Assembly: GCF_001882345.1 (NCBI RefSeq) | Contig: NZ_MINL01000001.1 | Location: forward strand, 3,853,852-3,917,851 | Length of the DNA stretch: 64,000 bases | From: Halomonas sp. QHL1 | GTDB taxonomy: Bacteria; Pseudomonadota; Gammaproteobacteria; Pseudomonadales; Halomonadaceae | Reading direction: 5' to 3' | Shown: piece by piece, positions 37,907-46,082 of the stretch | Position numbering within the stretch: position 1 is the stretch's first letter | Layout of the letters: each line of letters begins with the position of its first letter | Notes under the pieces: model-generated | What the model saw: only the letters and a program-made list of their open reading frames with translations | Database searches by the model: none | What the model was told of the DNA's origin: nothing | Made by a program: the position numbers and the translations under genes

Positions 37907-38470
37907 ATGACTGAGCGTGAAAAAATGCTAGCGGGGGAGTGGAACAACGCCCAGGATGAGGCGTTACTAACGCTGCGCCGAAAGGCGCGGCTGACCATGC
38001 AAGCACTTAACGCTACCCGTGATGACGCTTGCGCTGAACGTACTGCGCTATTGCAGCAGCTGTTACCTAATGCGGGCAGCAAGTTATGGATTGAGCCACC
38101 CTTCTACTGTGATTATGGTGAGCACATCGCATTAGGTAATAACGTTTTCTTCAATTTTAACTGTGTGGTGCTCGATGTTGCCTGGGTAACTATCGGCAAT
38201 AATGTCTTGTTTGGTCCTAACGTCCAACTGTACACCGCCACTCATCCATTGGATGCACACCAGCGCCGCAGCGGTTTAGAGGCTGGTCATCCGATCACTA
38301 TTGGCAATGACTGCTGGATTGGCGGTAGCGTGATTATTAATCCTGGTATTACGGTGGGTGAGCGCAGTGTGATTGGTGCTGGCAGTGTCGTTACCAAGGA
38401 TATTCCCGCAGCTGTATTTGCGGCAGGGAATCCCTGTAAGGTCATTCGCCAGTTACATAGCTCCCCGTAG
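37907..38470 (+). CDS. Sugar O-acetyltransferase (LacA/Maa family)
   Basis: Left-handed beta-helix acetyltransferase of 187 residues using acetyl-CoA. The start MLAGEWNNAQDEALLTLRRKAR and the hexapeptide repeats (IGNNVLFGPNVQLYTATHPLDA, IGNDCWIGGSVIINPGITVGE) are those of maltose/galactoside O-acetyltransferases; the catalytic histidine is in TATHPLD. The ATG at 37907 has AAAAGG upstream. Physiological acceptor unknown. Confidence 0.92.
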   Translation: MTEREKMLAGEWNNAQDEALLTLRRKARLTMQALNATRDDACAERTALLQQLLPNAGSKLWIEPPFYCDYGEHIALGNNVFFNFNCVVLDVAWVTIGNNVLFGPNVQLYTATHPLDAHQRRSGLEAGHPITIGNDCWIGGSVIINPGITVGERSVIGAGSVVTKDIPAAVFAAGNPCKVIRQLHSSP

Positions 38471-38480
38471 GTGCTCAATT

Positions 38481-38813
38481 ATGGCTAATAAATACCCCCA
38501 CACCCCTGATGGGCGCTACTTTGTTGCCAAAAATCGGCTTTGGCGCTGCACTGACCCGCGCTTAGGTGAAGATGAAAAGCGCACCCATATCAAAGCATTG
38601 ATGAAAGCCCGTCGGGCGGTTAGAACAGCCCAACAGCAAGACGATGAAGATGCGATTCGCCAAGCCCGTGACGCAGTGCAGAGCGCTAAAGAAGCACTCG
38701 GAGAGCGTGGCCCCGTCTGGTGGGATGATGATGCCCCCGATGAAGGCGGCCTTGCGCCCCACAACAGTTCCTATGCCGAGTGGTGGGAGCGCCAGCACTC
38801 AATGCTCTCCTAG
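38481..38813 (+). CDS. Small conserved protein (sometimes labelled biopolymer transporter Tol)
   Basis: A 110-residue soluble, charged protein. It begins MANKYPHTPDGRYFVAKNRLWRC, continues with a helical Arg/Ala/Lys-rich segment (about 30-75) and ends with GPVWWDDDAPDEGG and a tryptophan-rich tail. I recall similar proteins in many proteobacteria under the misleading name biopolymer transporter Tol; there is no membrane segment and no TolR-like feature. Function unknown. It follows the acetyltransferase gene by ten bases, so they are probably cotranscribed. Confidence 0.7.
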   Translation: MANKYPHTPDGRYFVAKNRLWRCTDPRLGEDEKRTHIKALMKARRAVRTAQQQDDEDAIRQARDAVQSAKEALGERGPVWWDDDAPDEGGLAPHNSSYAEWWERQHSMLS

Positions 38814-38896
38814 CGTATACAACAGACTCAGGGCTGCTAGCCTACATAGAGGGGTGTGATGTTCACATACCGCTCGGCGTCTAGGAGAAAGGGTCA

Positions 38897-39418
38897 ATGG
38901 AACTGGTTTTTTTCAATAGCTGGGGCAGCTTATTACGCATTGTGATTATTGGGGTACTGGCATACGCCACACTCGTTCTCTTCCTGCGCTTGTCAGGCAA
39001 TCGTACGCTTTCGAAAATGAATGCCTTCGACTTAATCGTGACGGTAGCGCTGGGTTCCACGCTGGCCACTGTACTGCTATCTAAAGATGTCACCTTGGTG
39101 GATGGGGCGGTCGCGTTAGCATTACTGATTTCACTTCAGTTTGTGATTACCTGGACAAGCGTGCGATTTCGGTGGGTTCGTCGGTTAGTCACTGGCGAGC
39201 CGCTGATGCTGCTCTATCAGGGGGAGTTTCTGTTAACGTCGCTGCGACACGCACGGGTAACCCGAGACGAAGTCCTTTCGGCCATTCGCAGTAGTGGGCT
39301 TAGTGACGTGACCGCGGTAGAAGCGGTGGTGTTAGAAACCGATGGTTCGTTAAGTGTCGTCAAACGGCAGGCGGAGAGCCGTCAATCCAGCTTAGAGGGT
39401 GTTCGTGGGCTGTATTGA
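38897..39418 (+). CDS. DUF421 membrane protein (YetF/YcaP-like)
   Basis: A 173-residue inner-membrane protein with two or three N-terminal helices and a small cytosolic C-terminal domain. Family hallmarks: YATLVLFLRLSGNRTLSKMNAFDLIVTVALG and VTRDEVLSAIRSSGL with AVVLETDGSLSVV. No enzymatic role is known for the family. The gene ends in front of a strong terminator. Confidence 0.88.
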   Translation: MELVFFNSWGSLLRIVIIGVLAYATLVLFLRLSGNRTLSKMNAFDLIVTVALGSTLATVLLSKDVTLVDGAVALALLISLQFVITWTSVRFRWVRRLVTGEPLMLLYQGEFLLTSLRHARVTRDEVLSAIRSSGLSDVTAVEAVVLETDGSLSVVKRQAESRQSSLEGVRGLY

Positions 39419-39478
39419 AGCATTGCTAACGTGCGCTACCAGTTTTAAATATTGATGAAGCGCCTATAGAAAGCATTA

Positions 39479-39516
39479 GGGCCTACGTTGAGAGATCAAG
39501 CGTAGGCCCTTTTTTT
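39479..39516 (+). terminator. Rho-independent terminator after the DUF421 gene
   Basis: GGGCCTACG ... CGTAGGCCC, nine perfect pairs, followed by seven T. It separates the convergent DUF421 and yghU genes. Confidence 0.9.
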
Positions 39517-39525
39517 GGCGCTTAC

Positions 39526-40398
39526 TTACTCGCCGTCAGTCAGTTTATCTTGTGTGCGAAGCTCAAAGTCGCTGGCGTCATGACGTTCGTGCAACTGCTC
39601 GTTGGGTTCGCCCCAGGTGCGGTTGATCATGCGGCCGCGTTTAACAGCAGGGCGTTCATCAATCTCTTCAGTCCAGCGTAGAACGTTCTTGTAAGTGTGG
39701 GCTTCCAAGAATTCGGCCGCTTCGTAAACGCGGTTTTTCACCAGCGCGCCGTACCAGGGGTGAATCGCCATATCGGCAATGGTGTACTCATCGCCCGCCA
39801 TAAAGCGGTTTTCCGCCAAGTGGCGGTCAAGTACATCAAGTTGGCGCTTTACTTCCATGGTGTAGCGGTCAATCGGGTACTGATACTTTTCCGGTGCGTA
39901 GGCGTAAAAGTGGCCAAAGCCACCGCCTAACATCGGTGCGCTGCCCATTTGCCAAAACAGCCAGGAGAGGCACTCGGTGCGTTTCGCCGGGTCGCTGGGC
40001 AAAAATGCGCCAAATTTCTCTGCCAGATAGAGCAGAATTGCCCCCGACTCAAACACCCGCTGGGGTGGATTGGTCGAGTGATCCATCAGTGCGGGAATTT
40101 TGGAGTTGGGGTTCACCTCGACAAAGCCGCTGCTGAACTGATCGCCTTCGCCAATTTGAATCAGGCAAGCGTCGTATTCGGCGCCTGTTATGCCTTTCTC
40201 CAGCAACTCTTCAAGCATCACGGTGACTTTGACGCCATTGGGTGTGGCCAGGGAGTAAAGCTGAAGAGGGTGTTTGCCCACCGGCAGAGCCTTGTCATGA
40301 GTAGGGCCAGCAATTGGGCGATTAATATTGGCAAATTTACCGCCGTTGCCAGGTTCCCATTTCCAAACGCTCGGGGGAGTATAGGTGTTGTCGCTCAT
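39526..40398 (-). CDS. yghU: Glutathione-dependent disulfide-bond oxidoreductase (YghU family)
   Basis: Nu-class GST-fold protein of 290 residues. The long N-terminal extension (NTYTPPSVWKWEPGNGGKFANINRP) and the active-site stretch LATPNGVKVTVMLEEL, with the Thr-Asn pair used in place of a cysteine, are specific to the YghU/YfcG group, which reduce small disulfides with two bound glutathiones. Also VNPNSKIPALMD and ESGAILLYLAEKFG. Lone gene, divergent from the racemase gene. Confidence 0.93.
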   Translation of the reverse strand: MSDNTYTPPSVWKWEPGNGGKFANINRPIAGPTHDKALPVGKHPLQLYSLATPNGVKVTVMLEELLEKGITGAEYDACLIQIGEGDQFSSGFVEVNPNSKIPALMDHSTNPPQRVFESGAILLYLAEKFGAFLPSDPAKRTECLSWLFWQMGSAPMLGGGFGHFYAYAPEKYQYPIDRYTMEVKRQLDVLDRHLAENRFMAGDEYTIADMAIHPWYGALVKNRVYEAAEFLEAHTYKNVLRWTEEIDERPAVKRGRMINRTWGEPNEQLHERHDASDFELRTQDKLTDGE

Positions 40399-40504
40399 TC
40401 GTTTCCTCGCTATAAATATTTTATCGGTGACAAAGTGGCTACTAGATTTAGCTAGTGATTAGCCTGTTAATAAAGTAGTCCATTTTCCTAAATTGAGGTG
40501 GCGG

Positions 40505-41197
40505 ATGCGTGTGATTGGTGTGCTAGGCGGTATGAGCTGGGAGTCGACCCAAGGCTACTACCGAGCCCTAAACGAGGGCGTAAAAGCGGCGCTAGGTGGC
40601 TTTCATTCGGCTAAGATCGTGATAGTTAGCGTCGATTTTGCCGAAATTGAAGCATTACAGCAGCAGGGCGATTGGCAGACCGCTGGCGAACTGCTGGCCG
40701 ACGCTGCCCAAAGCGTCGAGCGAGCGGGCGCCGACTGTCTGCTGATTGCCACCAACACCATGCATAAAGTAGCGCCCGCTATTGAACAGGCGATTACCAT
40801 TCCGCTGCTGCATATTGCCGATGCGACGGCTGAGCAGCTCATCGCCGACGGTATCACCCGCGTCGGCCTATTGGGTACGCGCTTTACCATGGAGCAGGAC
40901 TTTTATATCGGCCGCTTAGAACAACAGTTCGGTATTGAGGTCGTGGTGCCCGATCAGTCTGAACGCGAAACTATTCATCGGGTGATCTTCGATGAGCTTT
41001 GCCAAGGCCGTGTAGAAGATGCATCGCGGCAGCGCTACTTGGCAATCATTGATTCTCTGCATGCCCAAGGCGCCCAGGCGGTGATTTTAGGCTGTACTGA
41101 AATCGCCATGCTGGTGGGCCAGCGTGATACCACGGTACCTCTTTATGACACCACCGCTCTGCATGCCCAGAGAGCGGTGGCGTGGGCGCTAGCCTAG
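40505..41197 (+). CDS. Aspartate/glutamate racemase family protein (YgeA type)
   Basis: A 230-residue racemase-fold protein. It starts VIGVLGGMSWEST, has IATNTMHKVAP in the N-terminal half and ILGCTEIAML with the catalytic cysteine in the C-terminal half. In most racemases of this family the N-terminal residue before NT(M)H is a second cysteine; here it is threonine, the arrangement described for the E. coli aspartate/glutamate racemase YgeA. The ATG at 40505 has GAGGTGG upstream; an in-frame TTG at 40493 is less likely. Substrate not proven. Confidence 0.88.
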   Translation: MRVIGVLGGMSWESTQGYYRALNEGVKAALGGFHSAKIVIVSVDFAEIEALQQQGDWQTAGELLADAAQSVERAGADCLLIATNTMHKVAPAIEQAITIPLLHIADATAEQLIADGITRVGLLGTRFTMEQDFYIGRLEQQFGIEVVVPDQSERETIHRVIFDELCQGRVEDASRQRYLAIIDSLHAQGAQAVILGCTEIAMLVGQRDTTVPLYDTTALHAQRAVAWALA

Positions 41198-41201
41198 CGG
41201 C

Positions 41202-41633
41202 TTATACCAACGTCAGGGTGACATTAATATTGCCACGGGTGGCGTTGGAGTAGGGGCAGACCACATGGGCTTTATCAACCAACTGCTGGGCTACGTCTTG
41301 CTCAAGGCCGGGTAAACTGATTTTTAGCTCGACTTCGATGCCAAAACCGGTAGGAATGGCGCCGATACCTACATGACCATCAATTTTCGTATCCTGGGGA
41401 AGCTTTACTTTTTCCTGGCTCGCCACGTGCTTCAGCGCACCTAAGAAGCAGGCCGAGTAGCCAGCGGCAAAAAGCTGCTCGGGATTAGTGCCATCACCGC
41501 CTGCGCCGCCCAGCTCTTTGGGCGTGCTTAATTTAACATCCAAAGCGCCGTCGGATGACTTGGCCTGGCCTTCACGGCCGCCGGTTGCAGTGGCGTGGGC
41601 ACGATAAACAACGTTTTCGATAGTGGTCGTCAT
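41202..41633 (-). CDS. ohr: Organic hydroperoxide resistance protein Ohr
   Basis: Thiol peroxidase of the Ohr/OsmC fold, 143 residues, reducing organic hydroperoxides. Both catalytic cysteines are seen: [11 protein letters not shown] and [13 protein letters not shown]. The N-terminal [14 protein letters not shown] is typical of Ohr rather than OsmC. It lies downstream of ohrR in the same direction, with a palindrome in the gap, the classic arrangement for peroxide induction. Confidence 0.95.
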   Translation of the reverse strand: MTTTIENVVYRAHATATGGREGQAKSSDGALDVKLSTPKELGGAGGDGTNPEQLFAAGYSACFLGALKHVASQEKVKLPQDTKIDGHVGIGAIPTGFGIEVELKISLPGLEQDVAQQLVDKAHVVCPYSNATRGNINVTLTLV

Positions 41634-41691
41634 TTTGTATCTCCTGTCTGCGTTATTAATGTTGAACCTGTGGCATTAACTTAGCGCAGCT

Positions 41692-41711
41692 TTATTTTGC
41701 GCGCAAGATAA
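41692..41711. promoter_or_regulatory. Near-perfect palindrome between ohrR and ohr, candidate OhrR operator
   Basis: TTATTTTGCGCGCAAGATAA is a 20-base palindrome with a single mismatched pair. Its place about 60 bases before the ohr start, on the ohrR side, and the known mode of OhrR (a MarR-type repressor binding palindromes at ohr) suggest the operator. Confidence 0.6.
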
Positions 41712-41752
41712 GTGGCAAATAAATCCTCATGCCTGGGCCAGAAAGTGAAGGG

Positions 41753-42202
41753 CTACTGGTTCTTTTGCAGGCTATCGCGTAGCCGCACCAAGTCCTCTTT
41801 CAGTGTGGTCAGTGCCTCAACCGACTGCTCGCTGGCATGCACCACACAGCTGGGAATATCGTGCGCCTGTTCACGCAACGCTTTGCCTTTGTCAGTAAGA
41901 TAAAGCTCTACCACGCGCTCGTCTTCATGACTGCGTTTACGGTTCAGCAGTTGGTCGGCTTCAAGGCGTTTAAGCAGCGGCGTAAGCGAGCCAGGATCGG
42001 TTAGTAGGCGCTTACTCATTGTGCCCACTGTGATGCCATCGTTTTGCCACAACACCAGCATGGCAAGGTATTGCGGGTAAGTAAGTCCCAGCTTCTTGAG
42101 CAGGGGTTTATAAACTTTGGTCATCATCAACGAAGTTGAATAGAGCGCAAAGCAAAGCTGATGATCGAGCTCTAATTCGCTACAAGATGGTTGCACAAGC
42201 AT
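41753..42202 (-). CDS. ohrR: Peroxide-sensing MarR-family repressor OhrR
   Basis: A 149-residue winged-helix regulator. The reactive cysteine sits in LDHQLCFALYSTS near residue 17, as in OhrR proteins, where its oxidation by organic hydroperoxides releases DNA. The wing and recognition helix follow (GLTYPQYLAMLVLW, LTDPGSLTPLLKRLEADQLLNR, DERVVELYLTDKG). Upstream of ohr in the same direction, which supports the name. Confidence 0.93.
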   Translation of the reverse strand: MLVQPSCSELELDHQLCFALYSTSLMMTKVYKPLLKKLGLTYPQYLAMLVLWQNDGITVGTMSKRLLTDPGSLTPLLKRLEADQLLNRKRSHEDERVVELYLTDKGKALREQAHDIPSCVVHASEQSVEALTTLKEDLVRLRDSLQKNQ

Positions 42203-42292
42203 GGGTTCCGATCCGAAATACGTAGGCTAATGTAGCGTGATGACACGCCAGTGACTAGAGCTAGACGTTGGTCGTAAGTTGGCAGTTTTGTT

Positions 42293-42321
42293 TTGACACG
42301 CACAGGGCAGATAGCTAGCCT
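42293..42321 (+). promoter_or_regulatory. Candidate sigma-70 promoter of the gluconate TRAP operon
   Basis: A perfect -35 box TTGACA at 42293-42298 is followed after 17 bases by TAGCCT as a poor -10 box. The GntR-type operator begins about 12 bases further on, where a bound repressor would block initiation. Confidence 0.45.
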
Positions 42322-42333
42322 TCGCTTACTGAA

Positions 42334-42347
42334 TGTTACCGGTAACA
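42334..42347. promoter_or_regulatory. GntR-type operator (LacI family)
   Basis: TGTTACCGGTAACA, a perfect 14-base palindrome, matches the site bound by E. coli GntR and IdnR in front of gluconate genes. A LacI-type regulator next to a gluconokinase gene lies at the end of the same cluster. Confidence 0.78.
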
Positions 42348-42417
42348 AGTTGCCGGTCATTGAATTAACCATCAACGACTCAGCAATAAACAACAACGAG
42401 TATTCGGAGATAACGCT

Positions 42418-43491
42418 ATGACCGCTATTTGGCGCAACACACTCACCTTAGTCGGCGCGACCACCCTGACGTTTGGTATGGCCCATGCCCAGAGCCCCGA
42501 GCTATCTGATCCACCTGAGATCGAAGGTGAGGTACTCGGCGATCATGGTTCGCATACTTTACGCATGGGCATCGGCCTTGCGGAAAGCTCTCCGCAGTAC
42601 CTATCCAGCCAATACTTTGGTGAGATTCTGGAGCAGCGCACCGACGGTCGCATTACGGTTAGCGTTTTCCCTAACAGCCAGTTGGGTGACGACGTGCAGA
42701 TGCTGGAAATGTTACAAACTGGCACGCTGGATATGACCTATCCGTCTAGCTCAGCCACTACCGGTTACGTTGAAGAGCTGGCTGCCTTTGATCTGCCGTT
42801 CCTGCTGCCTAGCCGTGAAGCTGCCGTAGCTGTTATGGAGAGCGATGTGGCTCAAGGTATGCTAGATGCCTTTGAAGGCACCGGTCTGAAAGCACTCGCC
42901 TTCTCAGAGAACGGTTATCGTCAGCTCTCTAACAGCGCTCGCCCGGTGGCTAGCCCGGACGATGTTGCCGGACTTGATGTGCGTGGTTTAAGTGTACGTA
43001 CCATGGAAAACCCGGTGCACTTGGCGATTTGGGAAGCCTTAGGCGCCAACCCAACGCCGATGGCCTTTGGTGAGTTGTTCTCCGCGATGGAGCAGGGCGT
43101 TGTTGATGGCCAGGAAAATCCCTGGAGCACCATCCTGACCTCTAACTTTAACGAAGTGCAGGATTACGGCACCGAAACCCGGCACGTCTATACTCCTTTT
43201 ATCATGATGCTTTCCGAGCGCACCTGGGATGGTATGGCGCCTGAGTATCAAGAGCTGGTGCAGGAAGCCGCGCGTCAGTCCGCGGAGTACGAAATTCAGC
43301 TCTCTGCTGAATACGATGATTGGTCGCGGGATCAGTTAGCCGAGCGTGGTATGGAAATTACTCGTCTGGACGACGAGCAATTAGGCGCTTTCCAAGATGC
43401 CGTTCAGCCGGTTTATGAAGAGTGGGCGCCGCGCATTGGTGAAGATCTGATCGCCGATATTCAAAAGATTGTTGAAGAGAGCAGCAACTAA
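42418..43491 (+). CDS. TRAP transporter solute-binding protein (DctP family)
   Basis: Periplasmic binding protein of 357 residues that delivers an organic acid to the membrane subunits. A Sec signal peptide ends at AHA-QS (about residue 25). DctP signatures: LDVRGLSVRTMENPVH with the conserved substrate-binding arginine, and MEQGVVDGQENPWSTI. The cluster also holds gluconokinase and a GntR-type regulator and an operator is present upstream, so D-gluconate or a related sugar acid is the likely cargo. A perfect hairpin lies right after its stop. Confidence 0.93.
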   Translation: MTAIWRNTLTLVGATTLTFGMAHAQSPELSDPPEIEGEVLGDHGSHTLRMGIGLAESSPQYLSSQYFGEILEQRTDGRITVSVFPNSQLGDDVQMLEMLQTGTLDMTYPSSSATTGYVEELAAFDLPFLLPSREAAVAVMESDVAQGMLDAFEGTGLKALAFSENGYRQLSNSARPVASPDDVAGLDVRGLSVRTMENPVHLAIWEALGANPTPMAFGELFSAMEQGVVDGQENPWSTILTSNFNEVQDYGTETRHVYTPFIMMLSERTWDGMAPEYQELVQEAARQSAEYEIQLSAEYDDWSRDQLAERGMEITRLDDEQLGAFQDAVQPVYEEWAPRIGEDLIADIQKIVEESSN

Positions 43492-43512
43492 ACCTTACGT
43501 TTAGCGCACTAC

Positions 43513-43538
43513 TCGGGCAGGCCATTGAGCCTGCCCGA
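43513..43538 (+). other. Intercistronic hairpin after the TRAP binding-protein gene
   Basis: TCGGGCAGGC-cattga-GCCTGCCCGA, ten perfect pairs with a six-base loop and no T-run. Probably protects the upstream message or limits read-through, so that the binding protein is made in excess over the membrane subunits. Confidence 0.75.
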
Positions 43539-43562
43539 CGTGTCAGTGCCCCTGGAGCTCCT

Positions 43563-44156
43563 ATGTCACTCTCCTCTACACCCCCTAATACCCCCACTCC
43601 GATTGAAGATCCAACGGTGTATCTGGATGACCCCAATCGCAAGTTGCTGGAAATCGATACCGATACTCGCCAGGGCCCAGCGCTTTTTCGCTGGCTTACC
43701 TTGGGCATGGAGTATCTGATCGGCGCTATTTTAGTAGCGTTGATTATGTCCGTTTCCTGCAACGTGGTGGGGCGTGCGCTGTTCAATTATTCGTTGCCCT
43801 GGGCGGATGAACTAGCGCGTATGCTGTTTGTATGGCTGGTATTTATTGGTGCTGCCGCAGCGTTTTCCCGCTACGAGCATATCGCCGTTGACGCACTGGT
43901 GCGGCGACTGCCGCTGCGCGTGGCGCATATGTTGTATCTTCTGCAGCACCTGATTATTACCAGCCTGATGGTGGTGATGATTTGGGGCGGCTATCAAGTG
44001 CTGGCGCGCTCTAGTGGGCGTTCGGCAATTCTGGACGTGCCGCTGAGTTTCATCAGCCTTTCGCTGGTACTTTGCGTCATCTTTATTGCGGTGGTTTCAA
44101 CTTGGCGGATGTGGGTTAGTTTTACCGTTATTCGTCACCCTGAGCGGGAGCGCTAA
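43563..44156 (+). CDS. TRAP transporter small permease (DctQ family)
   Basis: Small membrane subunit of 197 residues with four predicted helices after a 40-residue soluble N-terminus. Family marks: NVVGRALFNYSLPWADELARMLFVWLVFIGAAAAFSRYEH. It is required with the large permease for sodium-driven uptake. The large-permease gene starts two bases after its stop. Confidence 0.93.
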   Translation: MSLSSTPPNTPTPIEDPTVYLDDPNRKLLEIDTDTRQGPALFRWLTLGMEYLIGAILVALIMSVSCNVVGRALFNYSLPWADELARMLFVWLVFIGAAAAFSRYEHIAVDALVRRLPLRVAHMLYLLQHLIITSLMVVMIWGGYQVLARSSGRSAILDVPLSFISLSLVLCVIFIAVVSTWRMWVSFTVIRHPERER

Positions 44157-44158
44157 TT

Positions 44159-45439
44159 ATGCTATGGATTTTTCTGGCTATTTTATTGGCCTCCATCGTT
44201 ATTGGGCTGCCCATTGCCTTTGGCCTCGGCGTTGCAGCGCTGGTGATGGCGGTACTCTCAGATATTCCGCTGTCGATCATGATTGAGCAGTCCATCCGCG
44301 GGGTGAACAGCTTTCCGCTGCTGGCGATCCCGTTCTTTATTTTAGTCGGTGAGGTGATGAGCAATGGCGGCATTGCCCGCCGCTTGATGGAACTGGCAGG
44401 TGCCTTGGTAGGCTTTATGCGCGGTGGGCTGGGTCAGGTAGCGATTACCGGCTCAATGTTCTTTGGCGGTATCAGCGGGTCAGCCGTTGCCGATACGGCT
44501 GCCACCGGTGCGATGATGATTCCTTCGATGAAAGAGCAGGGTTATACGGCTGCCAATGCCACCGCGATTAATACGGTATCTTCGGTGATTGGGATCATTA
44601 TTCCACCCTCGATTCCGCTGATTCTCTACGGCATCGTTACCGAAACCTCGATTAGCCGCCTGTTTATCGCCGGTATTATCCCAGGCCTTTTAATTGGCTT
44701 TGCGCTCATGGTGACCACCTATATTCTTGCCAAAAAGGATGGCGGCGGCGTGCAGCAGTTCCGTTGGGATCGTCTCTGGAAAGCCTTTAAAGATGCTTGG
44801 CTGGCGCTAGTGCTTCCGGTCATTGTGATTGGCGGTATTATTGGCGGCGTATTTACGGCCACCGAAGCGGCCGTGGCGGCACTGCTCTATGCGCTGGCTA
44901 TTTCACTGGTGGTCTACCGCGAATTCAAGCTTAAAGAGCTTGTAGGCATGCTGATTCGCACTGCCCGTCTGACCGGTATGGTGATGATGCTGCTCGCATT
45001 TGCGACGGTGATCGCTTGGTTCCTGACCATCAATATGGTGCCGCAAACCCTGGTCAGCCAAGTGCAGGCGATTACTCAAGACCCGTTTATGCTGCTGTTG
45101 ATTGTGGCCTTCTTGCTGCTGCTGGTGGGTTTTGTGATGGACTTAACGCCGGCGATGGTGATTATGGCGCCTATGCTGGCTCCTATTGTCACCTCGGTGG
45201 GCGTTGATGCGGCTTACTTCGGCGTACTAATGGCGTTTGTATTGGGCATCGGGCTCTTAACCCCGCCAGTGGGCACCTGCCTCTATGTAGGCTGTGGTGT
45301 AGGTAAAGTCTCCATGGAGTCGTTGGTCAAAGCTATGCTGCCTTACTATGCGGCGCTCTTAGTCGTACTAGTAATTCTGATTGCGTTCCCTGACATCGTG
45401 ACTTGGCTGCCTGATCTTACCGCCGTGCGCGGCAATTAA
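44159..45439 (+). CDS. TRAP transporter large permease (DctM family)
   Basis: Main membrane subunit, 426 residues, with twelve or so helices. Signatures: PLLAIPFFILVGEVMSNGG, ITGSMFFGGISGSAVADTAA, GIIIPPSIPLILYG and GLLTPPVGTCLYVGCGV. It forms the sodium-coupled transport path with DctQ. Gluconokinase gene follows after 29 bases. Confidence 0.94.
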   Translation: MLWIFLAILLASIVIGLPIAFGLGVAALVMAVLSDIPLSIMIEQSIRGVNSFPLLAIPFFILVGEVMSNGGIARRLMELAGALVGFMRGGLGQVAITGSMFFGGISGSAVADTAATGAMMIPSMKEQGYTAANATAINTVSSVIGIIIPPSIPLILYGIVTETSISRLFIAGIIPGLLIGFALMVTTYILAKKDGGGVQQFRWDRLWKAFKDAWLALVLPVIVIGGIIGGVFTATEAAVAALLYALAISLVVYREFKLKELVGMLIRTARLTGMVMMLLAFATVIAWFLTINMVPQTLVSQVQAITQDPFMLLLIVAFLLLLVGFVMDLTPAMVIMAPMLAPIVTSVGVDAAYFGVLMAFVLGIGLLTPPVGTCLYVGCGVGKVSMESLVKAMLPYYAALLVVLVILIAFPDIVTWLPDLTAVRGN

Positions 45440-45468
45440 GGTTTTTGGTAATGAATAGGAGAGCCGCT

Positions 45469-45996
45469 GTGAAGACCCACTCGCATCGTATTTTGGTGAT
45501 GGGCGTATCCGGCTCGGGGAAGTCGCACATTGGTCGCCAGTTGGCGCTCACCCTGGGGGCGACGTTTATTGATGGCGATGACTACCACTCGCCCGCCAAC
45601 GTGGCCAAAATGGCTAGCGGCAAGCCGCTCAACGATGATGACCGGAGTGAGTGGTTGGATACCTTGGCGGCATTGTTTGCCGAGTATCGAGCAAAGGGTG
45701 AATCGCTGGTGATTGCCTGCTCGGGGTTGAAAAAGCGCTACCGAGATCGGCTTCGGCAAGGCGACCCAGCGCTGCAGATCCTCTATTTAGAGGGCAGCCG
45801 GGAGCTGCTGCTTGAAAGGCTTGAAACCCGGGCCGGGCACTTCTTCAAAGGCGATACCATGTTGGCCAGTCAACTGGCCGACCTGGAACCGCCCAGCGAA
45901 GAGGAGGCCTTCAATGCCTCGATTGCCTTATCGCCCCAAGCGATCGTTACGCAATTTGCTGCCACGCTACCGACGCCCAGCCGCTCGTCCATTTAA
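45469..45996 (+). CDS. gntK: Gluconokinase (GntK/IdnK type)
   Basis: Phosphorylates D-gluconate to 6-phosphogluconate for the Entner-Doudoroff or pentose phosphate routes. The 175-residue chain opens with the Walker A motif GVSGSGKSHIGRQLA, then FIDGDDYHSPANVAKMASGKPLNDDDR, both typical of the small thermoresistant-type kinases, and ends with QLADLEPPSEEE. The start is GTG at 45469 with AGGAG eight bases upstream; in-frame codons further up lack a site. Confidence 0.95.
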   Translation: MKTHSHRILVMGVSGSGKSHIGRQLALTLGATFIDGDDYHSPANVAKMASGKPLNDDDRSEWLDTLAALFAEYRAKGESLVIACSGLKKRYRDRLRQGDPALQILYLEGSRELLLERLETRAGHFFKGDTMLASQLADLEPPSEEEAFNASIALSPQAIVTQFAATLPTPSRSSI

Positions 45997-46020
45997 AGGA
46001 AGTAAGCTAAAGGAAGAATG

Positions 46021-46055
46021 AGCATTGAGGCCCGCTTTAGGGAAGGCCTCAATGC
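46021..46055. other. 12-base inverted repeat between gntK and the LacI-type regulator gene
   Basis: AGCATTGAGGCC and GGCCTCAATGCT pair perfectly over 12 bases around an 11-base loop. No T-run follows directly, though TTTTT occurs 20 bases later at the regulator's start. Terminator, attenuator or mRNA-stability element. Confidence 0.7.
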
Positions 46056-46082
46056 TTACACCTTGGATAAGGCAGTGACTTT

